From Verrucomicrobia bacterium Tous-C9LFEB (GTDB taxonomy: Bacteria > Verrucomicrobiota > Verrucomicrobiia > Methylacidiphilales > UBA1321), in the NCBI GenBank assembly GCA_002304345.1, contig NEUU01000005.1:101933-165932 (forward strand): DNA of 64,000 bases, in the 5' to 3' direction. Below are positions 27,401 through 35,195 of the stretch, in pieces (the first letter of the stretch is position 1; every line of letters begins with the position of its first letter). Below the pieces are notes generated by a model. The model worked only from the letters and a program-made list of their open reading frames with translations, did no database searches and was not told the origin of the DNA. A program made the position numbers and the translations under genes.

Positions 27401-27500
27401 TGGAGTGCGGCGACTTGCCGCCGCTTTGCCTTTCTCTGATGAAGCGGAAAGGGCGGCCAGCCGCCCCAACGGCAAAGCGGGAGCAAGCTCCCGCACTCCA
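27401..27500. repeat. 100-bp inverted-repeat element, ~30-bp arms
   Basis: The arms 27401-27430 and 27471-27500 begin tggagtgcgg when read inward and end ctttgcc. Each arm is itself a small hairpin (cggcgacttgccg, gggagcaagctccc), and a third hairpin gggcggccagccgccc sits in the centre. It looks like a short MITE or REP-type element and lies upstream of the binding-protein gene on the minus strand. Confidence 0.6.
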
Positions 27501-27506
27501 AAACGA

Positions 27507-27550
27507 GCACACAAAAAAGGCGGCACCGGAGTGCCGCCTTTTTTGTGTGC
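27507..27550. terminator. Strong bidirectional Rho-independent terminator after typA
   Basis: The stem is 20 bp and perfect, with a four-base cgga loop. Its GC core ggcggcac is flanked by A6 on the left and T6 on the right, so it can terminate transcription in both directions. It lies 54 bases beyond the typA stop on the minus strand, and is the clearest intrinsic terminator in the window. Confidence 0.9.
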
Positions 27551-27603
27551 TACCAGAGCTTCACTTGGGGCGAAGCGTGACTGGGTGCAGGGCTCAGCCC
27601 TGC

Positions 27604-29436
27604 TTACGCGGGTTGCTTGCTTTCGGCGCGGCGACGTTTGTTTTCGTCGAGGATGCGCTTGCGCAAACGGAGGCTCAGCGGCGTCGCTTCGACGTATTCG
27701 TCGTTCGCGATGTACTCCAACGCGCGCTCGAGGCTCAACGTCACCGGCGTATCGAGCTGGATGCCCTTGCCGTCGCCCTGGGAACGCATGTTCGTCAGAT
27801 GCTTTTCCTTGCAGGGATTCACCGCCATGTCGTCGGGACGGGCGTTTTCACCCACCACCATACCGGCATAGATCGCATCGCCCGGCTTCACGAAGAGCGT
27901 GCCGCGGACCTGAATATTATTCAGCGCGAAGGCCGTCGCTTCACCGGTTTCCATCGAGACCAGCACGCCGTTCAAGCGGGTGGCGATTTCGCCGCGCATC
28001 GGGCCGTATTCCTTGAAGAGGTGGGACATGATGCCTTCACCACGGGTCAAGTTGACGAGGTCGGTTTCGAAGCCGATCAAACCGCGGGTCGGGATGTTCG
28101 CTTCGACGGCGACCGTCGTCGGGTTGTGCACCATGTTGGTGATTTCACCCTTGCGGTTGGCCAAATTCTGGAGAATGTCGCCGAGTTTGTCGGTCGGGAC
28201 GTCGACGTAGAGGGTTTCGATCGGCTCGAGAGTGTCACCGTTCTCCGCCTTATGGAAGATTACTTCCGGGCGGGAAACCATGACTTCGAAACCTTCGCGG
28301 CGCATCTGTTCGACGAGAATCGCGATCTGCATTTCACCACGGGCGCTGACCTGGAATACGCCGGCCTGATTGGTGTCTTCCACCTGGATGCTGACGTTGG
28401 TGCGGGTCTCGCGGATCAGGCGATCGCGAATGTGGCGCGCCGTGAGGAACTTGCCTTCGCGGCCGGCGAGGGGCGAGTCATTCACCACGAACTGCATCTT
28501 GATGGTGGGCGGATCGATGTCGACGAACGGCAGCGGTTCGCGATCTTCGCTGTCGGTGAGGGTCTCACCGATGAAAACTTCTTCCACCCCGGCGATGCCG
28601 ACGATGTCACCCGCGTGCGCTTCCTGAATTTCGATGCGCTGCAGGCCTTGGTGCGAGAGAATCTTGGTGACGGTGCCCTTGGACACCGCGCCGCCCTTGC
28701 GCAGACAGACGATCTTGTCGCCCATGCGGACCGTGCCGCCGTAGATCTTGCCGAGGGAGATGCGGCCGTAGTATTCGCTATAGTCGAGATTCGCCACGAC
28801 CATTTCGAAATGCTTGGTCGGGTCCGCCTGAGGGGCGGGAATCTTTTCAATAATGGTGTCGTAGAGGGCGGTCATGCCCGCGTTCTTGGTCGCTTCATCG
28901 ACCGAGCCGACCCATTCCTTCACGGCGAAACCGAGCTTCGCGGAAGCGTACACGACCGGGAAATCGAGCTGTTCGTCCGTGGCGTTGAGTTCGAGGAAGA
29001 GTTCGAACACCATGTCCAGCACCTTGTGCGGGCGGGCGTTTTCGCGGTCGATCTTGTTGATCACCACGATCGGGCGGGCACCGGCTTCGAGCGCCTTGCG
29101 CAGCACGAACTTCGTCTGGGCCTGCGGGCCGTCAAACGCGTCCACCACGAGCAACACGCCGTCGATCATCTTCAAAATACGTTCCACCTCGCCGCCGAAA
29201 TCGGCGTGGCCGGGGGTGTCCACGATGTTCACGTGGTAGCCGTTGTATTGATACGCGGCATTCTTGGCCTTGATGGTGATGCCTTTTTCACGTTCCAAAT
29301 CCATGGAATCCATGACGCGCTCGACAACAGCCTGATTGGAGCGAAAGGTGCCCGATTGGCGCAGAAGCTGATCGACCAGGGTCGTCTTGCCGTGGTCAAC
29401 GTGCGCGATAATTGCAATATTACGAATTTTTTCCAT
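27604..29436 (-). CDS. typA: Ribosome-associated translational GTPase TypA/BipA
   Basis: TypA/BipA is an EF-G-like GTPase that binds 70S ribosomes and helps 50S assembly and stress or low-temperature growth. The 610-residue length is normal. The GTPase domain shows IAHVDHGKTTLVD, REKGITI, DTPGHADFGGEVER and NKIDRENARP; domains II and III, the V domain and the BipA-specific C-terminal region follow, with EYGPMRGEIATRLNG visible. An agagga ribosome-binding site sits six bases before the ATG. The gene is divergent from the coiled-coil protein gene at 29588 and ends before a strong bidirectional terminator. Confidence 0.97.
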   Translation of the reverse strand: MEKIRNIAIIAHVDHGKTTLVDQLLRQSGTFRSNQAVVERVMDSMDLEREKGITIKAKNAAYQYNGYHVNIVDTPGHADFGGEVERILKMIDGVLLVVDAFDGPQAQTKFVLRKALEAGARPIVVINKIDRENARPHKVLDMVFELFLELNATDEQLDFPVVYASAKLGFAVKEWVGSVDEATKNAGMTALYDTIIEKIPAPQADPTKHFEMVVANLDYSEYYGRISLGKIYGGTVRMGDKIVCLRKGGAVSKGTVTKILSHQGLQRIEIQEAHAGDIVGIAGVEEVFIGETLTDSEDREPLPFVDIDPPTIKMQFVVNDSPLAGREGKFLTARHIRDRLIRETRTNVSIQVEDTNQAGVFQVSARGEMQIAILVEQMRREGFEVMVSRPEVIFHKAENGDTLEPIETLYVDVPTDKLGDILQNLANRKGEITNMVHNPTTVAVEANIPTRGLIGFETDLVNLTRGEGIMSHLFKEYGPMRGEIATRLNGVLVSMETGEATAFALNNIQVRGTLFVKPGDAIYAGMVVGENARPDDMAVNPCKEKHLTNMRSQGDGKGIQLDTPVTLSLERALEYIANDEYVEATPLSLRLRKRILDENKRRRAESKQPA

Positions 29437-29587
29437 AGATCCTCTAAAAACTAATGAACGGTTACAGGGAGCGGGGAAGGTAGCGCACCGTACTTGCTAG
29501 GGCAAGGAGTTTATAGTGGCGCGACGCTTGCCGGACGTGGCGCAATGTGTTTCGATGGCACGTGTTAGCCTTGAAAGGGAAGGGGAT

Positions 29588-30514
29588 ATGGATAAATCGA
29601 CGATCTTAAGCATGGGGTTGGGAGCAGGCTGCCTTTTATTAGGCGCGTTCGGCGGTTGGACCTATTATCGAGGGGCCGGGCTGCGCACGGAACTGGCCGG
29701 CAAACAATCCGCTCTCGAGCAGGCCCAGGCGCAAATCCGCGCCCTTGAGGCCAAGCTGAAGAAATCCGAGGCCGCCGTGACAGCCGCGAAAGCGGAAGCC
29801 GCTGTGGGAGCGGCCGCGCCCGAAAGCTCCACCGAGGCGATCACTGCACCGGTTCCCGCCGCAGCGGAAGGCGAACCGGTGGACTCGAAGAAGAAGCTCT
29901 CCGAGATGATGAAGGGTCCCTTTGGCGAGATGATCAGCAAGCAGACCGTCAACATGATGTACGGCGACCTGCTCAAGGAAATGGTCCTCACTCCGCAGGA
30001 ACGTGAGGCGTTTCAAAAGATTCTCGTCGAGGAAACCATGGCCTCGCAACGCAGCGCGGACGAGTACAAGGCCATCACCGATCCCAAGCTCAAAGCCTCC
30101 TTTTACACCGACCGTCAAAAAGCAGGCGAGGTGAAGATTCAGGCATTGCTAGGCGATCAACGACTGGCCCAATACAAGGCATACACAAGCCAGATCGGCG
30201 AACGCATGATGGTCAAACAATTCGAGAGCCAGATCGCCATGTCGCAAACGCCTCTTGCCGCAGACCAGAAAAAGCAGCTCATCCAGGTCATGACGGAGGA
30301 GCGCGACAAACTGGCCACGGAATCGAAGGGCGGCAACGCGAAGGTGGACATCATGGCGAATCAACGCGCGCTCAACCAGCGGATCAATGCCCGGCTCGGC
30401 ACCGTCCTCATGCCGGAGCAGTTGAAGGAATTAAATCGCTGGCAGGACTCCATGGCGCAACTGATGGAACAAGCGGTCAAAAAAATGGACGAGGGGAAAA
30501 CGGACGGCGAGTAG
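29588..30514 (+). CDS. Membrane-anchored coiled-coil protein, unknown function
   Basis: The 308-residue product has an N-terminal transmembrane helix (ILSMGLGAGCLLLGAFGGW), a coiled-coil stretch (about residues 32-70), an Ala/Pro-rich linker and a charged, helical C-terminal region of about 200 residues, with repeated features such as LTPQEREAFQKIL and LAADQKKQLIQVM. The spacing of those helices recalls small periplasmic Spy/CpxP-like or heavy-metal-sensor helical proteins, but no diagnostic motif is present. The start at 29588 follows aggggat; an in-frame start 24 codons upstream adds a charged tail before the anchor. It is a single-gene unit divergent from typA. The response-regulator gene follows 177 bases later. 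Confidence 0.6.
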   Translation: MDKSTILSMGLGAGCLLLGAFGGWTYYRGAGLRTELAGKQSALEQAQAQIRALEAKLKKSEAAVTAAKAEAAVGAAAPESSTEAITAPVPAAAEGEPVDSKKKLSEMMKGPFGEMISKQTVNMMYGDLLKEMVLTPQEREAFQKILVEETMASQRSADEYKAITDPKLKASFYTDRQKAGEVKIQALLGDQRLAQYKAYTSQIGERMMVKQFESQIAMSQTPLAADQKKQLIQVMTEERDKLATESKGGNAKVDIMANQRALNQRINARLGTVLMPEQLKELNRWQDSMAQLMEQAVKKMDEGKTDGE

Positions 30515-30691
30515 ACCGGGCGCGGAGCGTTCTCTTTCGGTTGATCTATCTGCTTCATTTCGTGGAGTTAGCGTTACGCGGTTCGGAGGTATGCGGGGGT
30601 CGTCACCTAATTGTAACAGCGTTTCGCTTGCCGCAATTCCTGCAGACGACTAGACCAATAACGGGTATTATTTACCCCAAGAACTATTTAT

Positions 30692-31396
30692 ATGAGTCAG
30701 AAAATTCTGGTCGTTGACGACGAGGCCGATGTGATCGACATGCTCTCCATCGGACTACGCGCCGCCGGGTTTACGGTCCTCGCGGCGGAAAACGGAGCAG
30801 CGGCGCTCGTGAAAGCCCGCGCGGAACTTCCCTCCCTGATTATTTTGGATCTGATGTTGCCGCAGATGTCGGGTCTGGAAGTGTGCAAGGCGCTGAAGAA
30901 AGACGCCCCCACCAGCCAGATTCCCATCATCATGCTCACCGCCAAGGCGGAGGAGGTCGACAAGATCGTCGGCCTCGAACTCGGCGCGGACGATTACGTG
31001 ACGAAGCCTTTCAGCCCGCGCGAACTCATCCTGCGCGTGAAATCCGTCCTGCGTCGTGGCAAGGAAAAGGGCCCCGCCGTGGAGAAGCTGCAGATCGGCG
31101 AGTTGCTCGTCGATCACGCCAAACACGAAGTGCTCATCTCCGGCCAACGCATCGAACTCACCGCCACCGAGTTCAAGCTCCTCGCGCTCCTCATGGAACG
31201 CCGGGGCCGCGTGCAAGGCCGCGACCGCCTGCTTAACGACGTCTGGGGTTACGAAAGCGTCATCGACACCCGCACCGTCGACACCCATGTGCGCCGTCTG
31301 CGTGAAAAGCTCGGCCACTGTGCGAACTATATCGAGACCGTGCGCGGCGTCGGCTACCGCGTCGCGGAATTGCTCCCCACCACCGCGCAGGGCTAG
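30692..31396 (+). CDS. OmpR/PhoB-family response regulator
   Basis: This 234-residue transcription factor has a receiver domain (residues 1-120) with the acidic pair D9/D10, phosphoacceptor D53 in LDLMLP, and K105 in VTKPF. A winged-helix DNA-binding domain follows, with LTATEFKLLALLM and the recognition helix VIDTRTVDTHVRRLREKLG. It is closest in form to PhoB/PhoP. No histidine-kinase gene is adjacent, so its partner is elsewhere; the hybrid kinase at 37.1 kb is not an obvious match because it has its own receiver. A CCAGCGTGACGCTGG hairpin lies 11 bases after the stop. The regulon is unknown. Confidence 0.92.
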   Translation: MSQKILVVDDEADVIDMLSIGLRAAGFTVLAAENGAAALVKARAELPSLIILDLMLPQMSGLEVCKALKKDAPTSQIPIIMLTAKAEEVDKIVGLELGADDYVTKPFSPRELILRVKSVLRRGKEKGPAVEKLQIGELLVDHAKHEVLISGQRIELTATEFKLLALLMERRGRVQGRDRLLNDVWGYESVIDTRTVDTHVRRLREKLGHCANYIETVRGVGYRVAELLPTTAQG

Positions 31397-31407
31397 CCCC
31401 AGCGCGA

Positions 31408-31422
31408 CCAGCGTGACGCTGG
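31408..31422 (+). terminator. CCAGCGTGACGCTGG hairpin after response regulator gene
   Basis: This is the same 15-nt perfect hairpin and following gaccc as behind ftsY and glmS, in the same orientation relative to the gene. It starts 11 bases after the stop codon. There is no uridine tract. Confidence 0.45.
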
Positions 31423-31461
31423 ACCCAGTAGCTGATGGGCTACGCCCATCGCGTGAAAACA

Positions 31462-31521
31462 TTCGCTTTCACACTCCGTCATTCTGAGCCAAGCGAAGAA
31501 TCGGGTGGAAGGGGCGGTGTT
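31462..31521 (+). repeat. gtcattctgag repeat, copy 1
   Basis: This 60-bp segment from ttcgctttcacactccgtc to gggtggaaggggcggt is nearly the same as the inverted copy at 58071-58128. It lies in the 322-base space after the response-regulator gene. The remainder of that space holds the flanking repeats and no gene. Confidence 0.7.
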
Positions 31522-31576
31522 AAAAGCAATCAGATTGAGAGCGTCTCGTCGTTGTAAAGATCGTGGATAGGTTCTT

Positions 31577-31687
31577 ATGAGAGGGAACTCCTGCTGGTGG
31601 AACTCTCAGATGCGTAAATCCCCTCTATCAAAGTCTAGCCTGAGCCTAGTCGAATGGCAGGGGTGGTCCGTAGGACCGGGGTGTGTC
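31577..31687. repeat. Degenerate copy of the cacacaccccggcgct repeat
   Basis: The core (ctcctgctggtggaactctc, then aaatcccctctatcaa) and the right end (ggggtgg ... ccggggtgtgt) are recognisable, but the right arm is interrupted by a segment reading ctagcctgagcctagtcgaa and the left arm is missing. It is an old or rearranged copy in the 31397-31718 space. Confidence 0.55.
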
Positions 31688-31718
31688 AATCTTCACGGCA
31701 GCTCTCGTTATCGCGAGA

Positions 31719-32510
31719 CTACACATTGCTCCCGAGAGTCAGCCCCTCGCCCACCCGCAACGTCTTCCCCGCTTCGCTCGGTGGCACGGACGTATTCACC
31801 GCGAACCGGTAATAATGATTGAACCGCGAGACCGTCGCCCACGGTGGCAACGTCGCCTGGCGTCGCTCCATAAACGTCTTTTGGAAACCGGCGATTGCTT
31901 CGCCCGTCGACTGATCTCGCGGCGGCACGGCGCAACGCTGGCACGGGTTGTGACCCCGCAATTCGACCGCACCGATCCGAAACGGCGTCAACGTCTCCGG
32001 CTGCCCATAAAGCCGGTCTTCCCAAAACGGCACAGCCTCGTCACCGCCGATTTCCAGATTCGTGCGGAACCGGCGACGGGCGCTTTCCAGCGTCACATCG
32101 GGAAACCAATTCGTCACCTCGCGCAGACTCGCCTCGCTCACCACGGTGGGGCCGAACGCCGCGCGGTCGTCGGGAAATCCACTCTGCGGCTCGCTCCACA
32201 GTTCCACCTCGAAACCAAAGAACGCGCTCAACCAGCGCTGCAACGGATCGGGATCGGTGAAGACGAATTGCTGTCGAGCGGAGGGCGCACCCTCTTCCCA
32301 CAAGGCCACTTCGCAAAAATCGGCGCTGAACTCGCTGCGCAACGCGTGCACACGCGGCGTGCGCTTGCCATTGACCACCTTGCCTTCCCGGTCGGCAATG
32401 GCATAGGTGCGGTCATGCTCCAGAATTCCACCCGCCGTGATGCGCGCTTCGCGCACCTCCACGCCATCGAGAGCCTTGATCGGAAAAATCGTGATGCGCT
32501 GCAACTGCAT
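31719..32510 (-). CDS. MOSC-domain protein (YcbX-like)
   Basis: The 263-residue protein combines an N-terminal MOSC beta-barrel (ITIFPIKALDGVEVREARI) with a C-terminal MOSC domain. The cysteine in GHNPCQRCAVPPRDQ matches the position that holds the molybdenum cofactor in YcbX and mARC-type N-hydroxylated-compound reductases. It has no ferredoxin domain, unlike E. coli YcbX, so a separate electron donor would be needed. The ATG at 32510 (MQLQRITIF) begins at the conserved region; a start 12 codons earlier is possible. It follows the uronate operon on the same strand after 48 bases, but no functional link to uronate metabolism is apparent. Confidence 0.87.
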   Translation of the reverse strand: MQLQRITIFPIKALDGVEVREARITAGGILEHDRTYAIADREGKVVNGKRTPRVHALRSEFSADFCEVALWEEGAPSARQQFVFTDPDPLQRWLSAFFGFEVELWSEPQSGFPDDRAAFGPTVVSEASLREVTNWFPDVTLESARRRFRTNLEIGGDEAVPFWEDRLYGQPETLTPFRIGAVELRGHNPCQRCAVPPRDQSTGEAIAGFQKTFMERRQATLPPWATVSRFNHYYRFAVNTSVPPSEAGKTLRVGEGLTLGSNV

Positions 32511-32558
32511 GCCCGCGGAGTATGACACAGGCATGCCAACTGGCAAATCCGGAGGAAA

Positions 32559-33686
32559 CTACTTCGCCAGAATCGCCGACAGCAGCGGCGGCTGCTTCCC
32601 GAACCGCTTCGTGTAATCGTCCAGCGTCGGACGCAACCGCGTGCCGACTTTCGCCTCGTGATTGAGCGCGATGCTGGAGAGTTGGTGCTCCACAAACGGA
32701 TTGGCGAAGCGGGTGAGCGTTTCCTTCGCGAAGTCGCGTTCGCCTTCCACCCGGCCTTCGATCGTGGGGAGGATTTCCTCGTCGAGCAGGCGGCGCAGCC
32801 ACGCGCCGACTTCGGGATTCTCCACCGCCTCGCGCACGGTCGGAATGCCGAGCGGGAGCGCCTTGATGACGAGCGCGGTATGGCAGCCGTTCAAAATTCT
32901 CACTTTGCGCAATTGATACGACTGCACATCCTTCGTCACCGTAATCGCGGGATGGGTGAGAAAGGGCGACACGCCGTCCGCTGATTCCAATACCCAGCTG
33001 GCGAACGGTTCCACCACGACCAGCAGCGGATCATTCACCGCGGGCGGATTCTTGTCTGGGCGACCCGTCACGATGCGGTCGACGAGATTATTGATCCAGC
33101 GGCAGGAGACGCTCATCCACGTCACGAAATCCGCGGACAGGTTCCAACGCTTGGCCTGTTCCTGCGCGAGCGCGAGCAGCTTCGTACCGTTGCCCTCGAT
33201 CAACTCACACGGAATGATCGTCAGCGGCGAGCCCTTCGCTTCCCAACGGGCCTGCAGCACGCGCACTAGCTTGCCGGGGAAGGAACGGGGTGTGCCCGCA
33301 CCGAGCGGTTCACCGTCGACCAGCGCGAAGCCCGCCTCGGTCGTATTGGAAACGATCCAGCGCAACGCGGGACTTTTCGCCACGTCCAGCACTTGGTCCC
33401 ATTCCTTGTCCGCCACGACGGAACGACTGATCGAGCGCACCTCTTCCACGCGGTCGACGACCTGGCCGCCCTCGAGGCCGCGAATGGCCACGTGGTAGAC
33501 ACACTTCTGCGCGTTGAGCGCATCGGCGCGATTCGACGCGGTCGATTGCACTACGACGATGCGGCCCACGTTCTGACCGGCACGGTTCGCCTGGTCGACA
33601 AAGAAATCCGCAAAGCCGCGCAGGAAATTGCCCGCGCCGAATTGCAGAATGGTTTCAGGAAGTTTTTCGATGGATACAGAACTCAT
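32559..33686 (-). CDS. uxaB: Tagaturonate reductase (altronate oxidoreductase)
   Basis: UxaB reduces tagaturonate to altronate with NADH in the galacturonate pathway. The 375-residue protein has the mannitol-dehydrogenase-type layout, with the N-terminal nucleotide-binding stretch ILQFGAGNFLRGFADFFVDQ and C-terminal helices containing VRILNGCHTALVIKALPLG, in which the K-x-R-x-L-N-x-x-H pattern is catalytic in this family. It is shorter than E. coli UxaB (about 480), which suggests a compact version. The ATG overlaps the uxaA stop by four bases (ATGA), strong evidence for translational coupling in the uxaE-uxaA-uxaB operon. Regulation probably runs through the LacI-type operator before uxaE. 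Confidence 0.92.
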   Translation of the reverse strand: MSSVSIEKLPETILQFGAGNFLRGFADFFVDQANRAGQNVGRIVVVQSTASNRADALNAQKCVYHVAIRGLEGGQVVDRVEEVRSISRSVVADKEWDQVLDVAKSPALRWIVSNTTEAGFALVDGEPLGAGTPRSFPGKLVRVLQARWEAKGSPLTIIPCELIEGNGTKLLALAQEQAKRWNLSADFVTWMSVSCRWINNLVDRIVTGRPDKNPPAVNDPLLVVVEPFASWVLESADGVSPFLTHPAITVTKDVQSYQLRKVRILNGCHTALVIKALPLGIPTVREAVENPEVGAWLRRLLDEEILPTIEGRVEGERDFAKETLTRFANPFVEHQLSSIALNHEAKVGTRLRPTLDDYTKRFGKQPPLLSAILAK

Positions 33687-35185
33687 AAAGTGACGCCTTC
33701 TTTCCAGATGGTGATTTCGCGGTAGCCGTTGATTTCATTGCGGGTGAGCTGCGTGCCGCTCGCCACCGCGAGAATCTTCTGCACCAGCTCCTGCTTCACC
33801 TCTTCGCGGTCGTGGCCCTCGAGCAATTGACCCGCGTTGAAGTCGATCCACGATCCCTTGCGCCCGGCGAGCGCGGAGTTCGACGCGATCTTGATCGTCG
33901 GCACCGGCAGACCCAGCGGCGTGCCGCGGCCCGTGGTGAAGAGAATCAGATGCGCGCCCGCCGCCGTCAACGCCGTCGCGGACACGCCGTCATTGCCCGG
34001 CGCGTAGATGAGCGAGATGCCGCCTTGGTGCGGCGTCGCGGGCGAACCGTAATCGAGTACTTCGGCGATGGGCGCCTGACCGCCCTTTTGAATGCAGCCC
34101 AGCGATTTTTCCTCCAGCGTCGTGATGCCGCCCGCTTTGTTGCCGGGCGAGGGATTCTCATTCACCGGTTCGTTGTGACGATGAAAGTAGTTCTTGAAAT
34201 CACCGATCATGCGCGTCATCGCGCCCAATGTTTTTTCATTGCGCGCGCGGGCATAGAGCACTTGCTCCGCGCCGAACATCTCCGGCACTTCCGTCAGCAG
34301 CGTCGTGCCGCCCTCGGCGGTGAGCCAGTCCGCAACGCGACCCACCAGCGGGTTCGCGGTGAGTCCGCTGAAACCGTCGCTGCCGCCGCATTTCATGCCC
34401 AGCACGAGCTCGCTGGCGGGAATCGTTTCGCGCTTGAACTGCGACGCATACGCGACGAGTTCCTCCACGGCCGCGAGACCGGATTCGATTTCGTCGTCCA
34501 CTTCCTGCGCGTTGAAAAAGCGGATACGGTGCGGATCGTATTGGCCGACCTCCTCGAGGAACGACTTGATCTGGTTGTTCTCGCAACCGAGGCCGAGGAT
34601 CAGCACGCCCGCCGCGTTCGGGTGACGCACCAGCCCGGCGAGAATCTTCTTCGTGTGCTGCAAATCATCCCCGAGCTGCGAGCAACCGTACGGATGCGTG
34701 AACGCGTAGATGCCGTCGACCAGTCCGCCCGGCGCGACGAAACGCTTGTGCGCGGCCTGCGCGATTTTTTCGCTGGCGATGTTGATGCAGTGAACCGTAT
34801 TGATGATCCAGATTTCATTGCGAATGCCCACGCGGCCATCGGGACGGCGGTAACCTTGGAACGTCGCGCCGGACGATTGACCCGTCACCGCTGTCGCCGG
34901 AGTCGCATTGGAGCTGCTTGCGGCAGAGTCGCCGTTTTCTTCCAGCGCGCTGGCGAGGTTGTGACTGTGCACATGCTCACCCGCCGCGATGGTGGTGGTC
35001 GCACGACCAATCGGAAAACCGTATTTGCGCACCAGCGTTCCGGCGGCAATCGGATGCAGTGCGACTTTGTGACCGACCGGAATGTCGTTCACCACGCGCA
35101 GGCTGCCGAGCGTCGTGCCCGCCGTCACGGGATGCACGCACACGGCCACGTCGTCTTGGGGATGGATCTGGAGAAGGTCAGACAT
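33683..35185 (-). CDS. uxaA: Altronate dehydratase
   Basis: UxaA dehydrates D-altronate to 2-keto-3-deoxygluconate using iron. The 500-residue enzyme has both parts of the family: an N-terminal SAF domain (residues about 1-75, with HPIAAGTLVRKYGFPIGRA) and the C-terminal galactarate/altronate dehydratase core, with GYRRPDGRVGIRNEIWIINT, THPYGCSQLGDD, LGLGCENNQIKSF and KCGGSDGFSG. A linker rich in Ser, Ala and Thr joins them. The ATG at 35185 is used because it begins the SAF domain. It starts 10 bases after uxaE and overlaps uxaB by four bases, so the three form one operon. Confidence 0.95.
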   Translation of the reverse strand: MSDLLQIHPQDDVAVCVHPVTAGTTLGSLRVVNDIPVGHKVALHPIAAGTLVRKYGFPIGRATTTIAAGEHVHSHNLASALEENGDSAASSSNATPATAVTGQSSGATFQGYRRPDGRVGIRNEIWIINTVHCINIASEKIAQAAHKRFVAPGGLVDGIYAFTHPYGCSQLGDDLQHTKKILAGLVRHPNAAGVLILGLGCENNQIKSFLEEVGQYDPHRIRFFNAQEVDDEIESGLAAVEELVAYASQFKRETIPASELVLGMKCGGSDGFSGLTANPLVGRVADWLTAEGGTTLLTEVPEMFGAEQVLYARARNEKTLGAMTRMIGDFKNYFHRHNEPVNENPSPGNKAGGITTLEEKSLGCIQKGGQAPIAEVLDYGSPATPHQGGISLIYAPGNDGVSATALTAAGAHLILFTTGRGTPLGLPVPTIKIASNSALAGRKGSWIDFNAGQLLEGHDREEVKQELVQKILAVASGTQLTRNEINGYREITIWKEGVTL

Positions 35186-35195
35186 AAGAGTGATG

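Noticed and set aside
27325..29454. A 709-codon open frame on the plus strand across typA
   Set aside because: TypA motifs are complete on the minus strand with a good ribosome-binding site; the plus-strand frame is a shadow rich in His, Asp and Val.
30600..30691. Pho-box-like sequence before the PhoB-like regulator
   Set aside because: The words near taattgtaacag do not form the expected pair of CTGTCAT-type direct repeats with an 11-base period.
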